Shown here one piece after another: positions 59,109-64,000 of a stretch of 64,000 bases of DNA. This stretch comes from Armatimonadetes bacterium UBA1398. GTDB lineage: Bacteria; Armatimonadota; Zipacnadia; UBA1398. The notes under the pieces are model-generated. The model saw only the letters and a program-made list of their open reading frames with translations. It was not told the DNA's origin and ran no database searches. The stretch spans positions 1 to 64,000 of the forward strand of contig DBQI01000062.1 of the NCBI GenBank assembly GCA_002305165.1, given 5' to 3'. The position numbers were made by a program, and so were the translations under genes. Numbering within the stretch: the first letter of the stretch is position 1; the number at the start of each line of letters is the position of its first letter.

Positions 59109-62081
59109 ATGCGCGCATCCGCTCTCACCCTCGGTCTCTTGGTCTTCCTTCTAGCTTCCAGCGCACTAGCGGCCGAGACCCTTTCGCTGCTCCCCGATGC
59201 GCTCGAGGGCTGGGATTCGTCTCGCGATTCCGCGAGACTGGATCGGGAATTCACCCATTACGACGTCACCCGCGTCGATGACCACTTCGCATGGGAGTTC
59301 GCTCTCCGCGATGGCTCCTTCGCTGATGTCTTCGCACACCAGCCCGTCCCCCGGGAGTTCGGCGCCATTGAGCTGCGCGTCCGCAACCGGGGCGCGGCCT
59401 TGAACCTGGCCCTCAAGCTACGGGACGCGAACGGCTCCGAGTGGAGCGTGCCGCCCGTGCCCCTCGAAGCAGACTCGGACTGGCAGAGGGTGCGGTTCCC
59501 ACGGGAGGATTGGGGCGTCGCGAGCTGGTCCACGGATCGTGACGGCCGCTTGGACTTCCCCGCGACGCCCCTCGCCGTTATCGCCTTCGGCGTCTCGGCC
59601 GGCCACGAGTATGCCCTCGACATCGCGGGGATCGAGGCGGTGCTTCCGGACCGGCCCATCCTGCGGCTGACTCGCCTCATGGCCCCTACCCGCGCGCGGC
59701 CCGAGCAGCGCGTCACCGTCTACTTCGAGGGGCAACTCTCCGGGCCCCCGCTGACCGACATGGCGGAGGTCACGCTCGAGGATGACGCGGGCCACACTGT
59801 TGCGCTGCCCCTGGCGGCGCCACGCGGCGACGTGCCCGTGGGTGAGCCCTTCCGGGGGAGGGCGGTGGGCGTGATTCCCAGATACGCCTTCGCCGGCGAC
59901 TATGCGGTCCACGTGAGGATCGGCGAGGCACGGGTCGTCCTGGACGGCCGGAGTGCTGAAGGGGGGTTGGCGCGGGTGAGGATCGAGCAGAGAGATACGG
60001 TCGGCACTGTAGCGACGGTGGAGGACTACCAGGGCACGCCTACCCTGCACATCGACGGCCAGCCCTTGGCCGGCATGACGTACATGGCCTATGGACCGAG
60101 CCTGGAGGTGTTTCGGGATTTCGCCGAGGAGGGCGTGCGGCTGTTCTCCTTCTCGGCTACGCCGACGGAGTCAGGCTATGGCCTGGCCCGCACTGCCTGG
60201 ACGGCCCCCGACACCTACGACTTCTCACAGATGGACGAGCGGGCGCTGATGGTGCTGGAAGCCTGCCCAGACGCCTACTTCTTCCCGCGCATCTACGTCC
60301 ACGCGCCGGCGTGGTGGAGTGAGGCACACCCGGATGATCTGGTCATCGAGGAGCTTGCGGACGGCACCCGCCAGGTGTTCATCCATAGCGGCGGGAAGCC
60401 GGCTCCCTCCTGGGCGTCCGAGCCGTGGCGCCGGGACACGATCCGGGGCATCGAGCGGCTCGTTCGCCACATCGAGGCCTCGCCGTACGCTGATCGAGTC
60501 CTCGGGTACCACATCGCTTCGGGCACTACCGAGGAGTGGATGATGTGGGGCGCCAACGAGGGCTCTTGGGTCGACTACTCCTCCGCAAACCTAGCCAAGT
60601 TCCGAGAGTGGCTCCGTGCCAAGTATGGCACCGACGAGGCGCTGCGGCGCGCGTGGCGCGATGGTTCGGCCTCGCTTGCGACGGCCGAGCTGCCAACGCG
60701 AGCGGAACGGGAGCGCTGCGACCTGGGCTACCTGAGGGATCCAGCGTCCGAAGGCCCGGTCATCGACTTCACCCTTTATAACTCCTGGATGGTGGCGGAT
60801 AGCATCCGCACCCTGGCGGCAGCCACGAAGCGGATTGCGGGTGGCGACAGGCTCGTTGGCGTGTTCTACGGTTACCTGCTCCAGCTCATCGCCGAGCCGC
60901 GCATGCAGAACGCGGGCCACCTTGCTCTCGACGAGGTGCTCGCCTGCCCGGACGTGGACTTCCTGACCAGCCCAACGAGCTATATGTTCCGGGACCCGGG
61001 CTCTGGCACGAGCCACTTCATGTCTCTCACGGGCAGTGTGCGCCACGCCGGGAAGCTATGGTTCGACGAGAACGACATCCGCACATCGCTGGCGCCTGGC
61101 GAGGTGGGTTCCTGGGGCAAGCAAGCCTCCATCGAGGGGGACATCCTCCAGCAGAACCGCGAGCTGGGCAACGTGATCGCGAGCGGAGTGGCCCAGTGGT
61201 GGTTCGATGTGGGCCAGAACCGCTACGATGATCCCGTCCTCATGTCGCGCATAGGGGAGCTTCGAGAGGCGGCGGAGCGAGCTCTCGAGTACGACCGCGC
61301 GCCAGCTGACGAGGTCGCCTTCATCGTCGATGGGCCCTCCCTCGCCTATGCCTCGGTGGGGGCGCCGCTCACCGCTTGGCTCCTTCGGGAGCAGATTCCC
61401 CAGGCCGCGCGCATCGGGGCTCCCGTCGGTTGGTACACCCTCGATGACGTGGCGAAGCTGCCGCCCAAGCGGATGTACGTCTTCCTGAACGCCTGGGCGC
61501 CCAATGCCACCCAGCGGGCCGCTATCGAGGCCCTGAGGAGCGATGGCCGGGTGCTCGTCTTCGTCGGCCCGGCGGGGGTGTACCGCGAGGGCGCCCTCGA
61601 CCCCTCGGCCATGGGCGACCTGGTCGGAATGGACATCGGCTGGTCGACGGAGCCGGCGATGCTCCGCTGTGAGGCCGAGGGGCTCTCCTACGGCGCCGGT
61701 CAGGCCTTCGGGCCCGTCGCCTACCCGGACGATGGCGAGGCTGAGGTTCTGGCGCGGATGCCGGACGGGCGAGCCGGCCTGGCGGTGCGAGATCACGGCG
61801 ACTGGCTGAGCGTTCACTCGGCGGCGCCGGCCCTGCCGGCCGCCTTGCTTCGCCAACTGGCCGAGAGGGCGGGCGTGCATCTCTACACGGAGGAGGCCAT
61901 CGTGTGGGCGTCGCGGGGGCTGCTGAGTGTCAATGTGGACCAGGGCGGCACACGGCTCATCCAGCTGCCGAGGCCGGCAACGGTGGTGGATCTTGTGACG
62001 GGCGAGACCCTCGGGGTCGATGTGGCCGAGTTGGCGCTCGACATCGCGGATCGGGATACCCGGATCCTGGGGCTTCGCTGA
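59109..62081 (+). CDS. Secreted GH42-like glycoside hydrolase with N-terminal CBM-like region
   Basis: A 990-residue protein with a signal peptide (ending SSALA). Residues 25-180 look like a carbohydrate-binding jelly-roll (FGAIELRVRNRGAALNLALK). Residues 310-700 form a TIM barrel of GH42/GH-A type: the TTEEWMMWG stretch holds a likely acid/base Glu and KLWFDENDIRT the likely nucleophile. Residues 720-880 resemble the GH42 trimerisation-like alpha/beta domain (PADEVAFIVDGPSLAYASVG) and the end is a beta-sandwich. It probably cleaves beta-galactosides or related glycans. ATG 59109 has GGAGG six bases upstream. Confidence 0.8.
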   Translation: MRASALTLGLLVFLLASSALAAETLSLLPDALEGWDSSRDSARLDREFTHYDVTRVDDHFAWEFALRDGSFADVFAHQPVPREFGAIELRVRNRGAALNLALKLRDANGSEWSVPPVPLEADSDWQRVRFPREDWGVASWSTDRDGRLDFPATPLAVIAFGVSAGHEYALDIAGIEAVLPDRPILRLTRLMAPTRARPEQRVTVYFEGQLSGPPLTDMAEVTLEDDAGHTVALPLAAPRGDVPVGEPFRGRAVGVIPRYAFAGDYAVHVRIGEARVVLDGRSAEGGLARVRIEQRDTVGTVATVEDYQGTPTLHIDGQPLAGMTYMAYGPSLEVFRDFAEEGVRLFSFSATPTESGYGLARTAWTAPDTYDFSQMDERALMVLEACPDAYFFPRIYVHAPAWWSEAHPDDLVIEELADGTRQVFIHSGGKPAPSWASEPWRRDTIRGIERLVRHIEASPYADRVLGYHIASGTTEEWMMWGANEGSWVDYSSANLAKFREWLRAKYGTDEALRRAWRDGSASLATAELPTRAERERCDLGYLRDPASEGPVIDFTLYNSWMVADSIRTLAAATKRIAGGDRLVGVFYGYLLQLIAEPRMQNAGHLALDEVLACPDVDFLTSPTSYMFRDPGSGTSHFMSLTGSVRHAGKLWFDENDIRTSLAPGEVGSWGKQASIEGDILQQNRELGNVIASGVAQWWFDVGQNRYDDPVLMSRIGELREAAERALEYDRAPADEVAFIVDGPSLAYASVGAPLTAWLLREQIPQAARIGAPVGWYTLDDVAKLPPKRMYVFLNAWAPNATQRAAIEALRSDGRVLVFVGPAGVYREGALDPSAMGDLVGMDIGWSTEPAMLRCEAEGLSYGAGQAFGPVAYPDDGEAEVLARMPDGRAGLAVRDHGDWLSVHSAAPALPAALLRQLAERAGVHLYTEEAIVWASRGLLSVNVDQGGTRLIQLPRPATVVDLVTGETLGVDVAELALDIADRDTRILGLR

Positions 62082-62084
62082 TGC

Positions 62085-64000
62085 CTAGGATGGAGACTGC
62101 AAGGCGTCGGCGGTCCGGTCGGGGATGCTGAAGGAGAAGGTCGAGCCCTTCCCAGGCTCGGACTCAACCCAGATCCTCCCGCCATGGGCCGCCACGATGC
62201 GGGCACAGATGGCGAGGCCGATGCCGGTGCCCTCGGGATCTCCACCGGTTCCCGCCCGCTGGAGCATCTGGAAGATGCGGGCGTGATCCTGGCGATCGAT
62301 GCCGATGCCCTCGTCTCTCACATGAATGAGCCACTCGTCGGCGCCGCGCTCGCCCCTGATGTGGATCTGTGGCGGTTTCTCGCCGCGAAACCGCATCGCG
62401 TTGCCCAGGAGGTTCTGGAATACCAACCCGAGCTGGATAGGATCGTACCTGACGCGTTCGGGCAGACCCTCCCACGTCACCTGTGCCCCAGTCTCCTTCG
62501 CGAGTGAGTCTAGGGCGCCCAGCGCCGTGGCGAGCACTCTCTCCGCGTCCACCCAGTCCGGCGCCCTCTGGCGGCCCGCCCGGGAGTATTCCAGCAGGTC
62601 CTGGATGAGCCGATCCATTCGCCGCACGCCACGCAGCGCTTCGCTGAGATAGCGCCCGGCTCCCCCCTCCTGAGCCTCGGGGTAGCTGCTCCTCAGGAGG
62701 TGGAGGGAGTAGGAGACGGTTCGCAGAGGCTCCCGTAGGTCGTGGGAGGCTATGTAGGCGAACTGCTCCAGGTCGCGGTTCGTCTGCCGGAGCTCGCCGA
62801 TGGCTGAAGCCAGTTCCTGCTGGGTGCGCGTCATGGCCGTGCGGTCCACGGCGACGGTCAGGATCCCTAGGTTCCCATTCCCAATGTCGAGGGGAACCCG
62901 CGTCACATCGTGGATGCGCTCGACGCCCTGGCTATTCGTTGCGCGAACGAAGGGCTCCGAGACGGGCGCCCCCTGCCGCAGGACCTCAACACCGCTCTTG
63001 AGGACCTCTGCTTCCAGCGCCTCATCCATCCCCAACTCCCGCAGCGATCGCCCCTCGATCTCGTCCGGCGTCCTCCCGTGGAAGGTGGCCGAGGCTCGGT
63101 TCACCAGGTGGTAGCGACCGTCGGCATCGCGCACCGATATCTGCACGGGGACGGAGTCGATGATCTGGCGGAGCCGCTCCGTCGCAGCTTGAGCCGCCTG
63201 CTCGGCCATCACGAGGCTCGTGACATCCTGAACGAAGGCGAGGAGGGCCCGCTCTCCCTGCCAATGTGTCGTCGTGGCCATGCCGCGCACCCAGCGCGTG
63301 CGGCCCCTCAGGTTGATGACGCGCAGATCGAAGGCCCCGTCCTTGCCCCGCTGTGTCCAGGCTTCCAGGAGCTCCCTCACGTACGGGCGGTCTTCCGGGT
63401 GCACGATGTCGATCACCGGTAGACCGACAGCCTGACCCACCTCGAGACCGAGCGCGGACTCGCCCCACGGGTTCAGATACTGGATGATGCCATCCTCGAC
63501 GATGACAATGGCTTGACCCGACTGCTCGACGACCTGCCGGTACTGCTCCTCGGACTGGCGCAGAACCTGTTCGGCGCGTTTGTGCTCGGTGATGTCGGTC
63601 CCAACCGTCAGGAGCAGCTCCCTCCCACTGATCTCGACCATGTGGGCTGAGAGGAGGAGGGAGGCCTCGGTGCCATCTGGTTTCAGTACGTTCGTCTCGA
63701 ACTGCGGCGGCGGGCCGCTTGTCCTTGCGGACTCGAGAAGCTGATGGCGAAGCGTGGGGTTGAGGGACACGCCGAGTTCCCAGGCATACCGGCCGATCAT
63801 CGCTCCCCTCGGCAGACACGCCATTTCCTCGAAGGCACGGTTGGCGTCGATGACCTCCGATGTCGCGGGGTCGCTCAGCACGAGAGCGGCGGGGCTGGCC
63901 TGGAAGACCCCCTCGAACCGCTCTTGGGAAGCCCGCAGCTCCGCTTCGGCGCGGAGGTGCTCGGTGACATCGCGGCAGATAGCGAACATCGCGAGCTCAC
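62085..64000 (-). CDS. Multi-PAS histidine kinase, 5' end outside the window
   Basis: At least 637 residues, with the reading frame open at the right edge: residues before the first visible Met (ELAMFAICRDVTEHLRAE) are the end of another PAS/PAC unit, so the start lies beyond 64000. Three more PAS units follow (for example RFEGVFQASPAALVLSDPAT and RQIIDSVPVQISVRDADGRY), then the dimerisation helix with the phospho-His in ASHDLREPLRTVSYS and a HATPase domain with NLLGNAMRF, VRDEGIGID and GTGIGLAICARIVAAHGG. The DLREPL form is that of phytochrome-type kinases. No transmembrane segment is seen here. A receiver partner is not adjacent. Confidence 0.9.
   Translation of the reverse strand, partial: ELAMFAICRDVTEHLRAEAELRASQERFEGVFQASPAALVLSDPATSEVIDANRAFEEMACLPRGAMIGRYAWELGVSLNPTLRHQLLESARTSGPPPQFETNVLKPDGTEASLLLSAHMVEISGRELLLTVGTDITEHKRAEQVLRQSEEQYRQVVEQSGQAIVIVEDGIIQYLNPWGESALGLEVGQAVGLPVIDIVHPEDRPYVRELLEAWTQRGKDGAFDLRVINLRGRTRWVRGMATTTHWQGERALLAFVQDVTSLVMAEQAAQAATERLRQIIDSVPVQISVRDADGRYHLVNRASATFHGRTPDEIEGRSLRELGMDEALEAEVLKSGVEVLRQGAPVSEPFVRATNSQGVERIHDVTRVPLDIGNGNLGILTVAVDRTAMTRTQQELASAIGELRQTNRDLEQFAYIASHDLREPLRTVSYSLHLLRSSYPEAQEGGAGRYLSEALRGVRRMDRLIQDLLEYSRAGRQRAPDWVDAERVLATALGALDSLAKETGAQVTWEGLPERVRYDPIQLGLVFQNLLGNAMRFRGEKPPQIHIRGERGADEWLIHVRDEGIGIDRQDHARIFQMLQRAGTGGDPEGTGIGLAICARIVAAHGGRIWVESEPGKGSTFSFSIPDRTADALQSPS

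Overview
The window is GC-rich, densely coding bacterial chromosome. The best guess at origin is an uncultured member of the Armatimonadota or a neighbouring phylum. The evidence is two complete pseudopilins and one truncated one with the GFTLIELLVVIAIIAILAA head and DG-H-x-KWYK tail that are abundant there, an outer-membrane signature (an LptC-like and LptA-like pair), many secreted beta-helix and glycoside-hydrolase proteins, and a class-II style purS/purL pair. This is inference from family content; no rRNA or other marker is present to settle it. Planctomycetota-like or Hydrogenedentota-like bacteria are alternatives.

Layout. 1-2715: tandem cassette of a small lipoprotein plus a pseudopilin, two full copies and the tail of a third. 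2716-6247: a motif-rich leader and a large secreted GH127-type glycosidase. 6461-7152: the orphan C-terminus of a thiol peroxidase abutting a bifunctional-nuclease-family gene. 7232-9880: a class III aminotransferase and, divergently, a secreted DUF1080 protein. 9889-15126: complete glycine cleavage set gcvT-gcvH-gcvPA-gcvPB plus a LipM-like lipoyl/octanoyl transferase. 15353-19723: single-domain response regulator, GHMP sugar kinase, beta-helix protein whose ribosome site lies in a hairpin, and a threonine-dehydratase-family enzyme. 19754-22161 (minus): M20 amidohydrolase coupled to a TPR protein. 22318-26615: methyltransferase, serS and two coupled paralogous secreted helical proteins. 26684-31015 (minus): PAS/GAF sensor without an output domain, then LptC-like and LptA-like proteins.

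31154-43711 is dominated by carbohydrate handling and transport: two beta-helix proteins, a ChaN-like protein, an FAD oxidoreductase, a sialidase-like propeller, a CnaB-type lipoprotein, an ion-transporter-superfamily permease and a large DUF6785-type membrane protein. 43719-47240 (minus) is a probable sugar-catabolic operon (TIM-barrel isomerase, ROK kinase, DeoC, DUF1848). 47393-50337 holds a beta-propeller lipoprotein, NUDIX and DUF3866 genes and a 65-residue protein. 50549-54214 (minus) is purS-purL plus a polyprenyl-phosphate GlcNAc-1-phosphate transferase, without purQ. 54354-58399 holds a DMT exporter, an APS kinase-ATP sulfurylase fusion and an alkaline-phosphatase-superfamily enzyme. 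58529-59017 carries a strong sigma70-like promoter, a chain of RNA hairpins and a 59-residue peptide with a lasso/RRE-type RiPP leader motif but no maturation genes nearby. 59109-64000 holds a GH42-like secreted enzyme and a partial multi-PAS histidine kinase.

The most novel-looking items are the orphan RiPP-like peptide with its structured leader, the thiol peroxidase remnant, the hairpin-sequestered ribosome site at 16901-16929 and the tandem lipoprotein/pseudopilin cassette. No tRNA, rRNA, CRISPR array, transposase or phage gene was seen.
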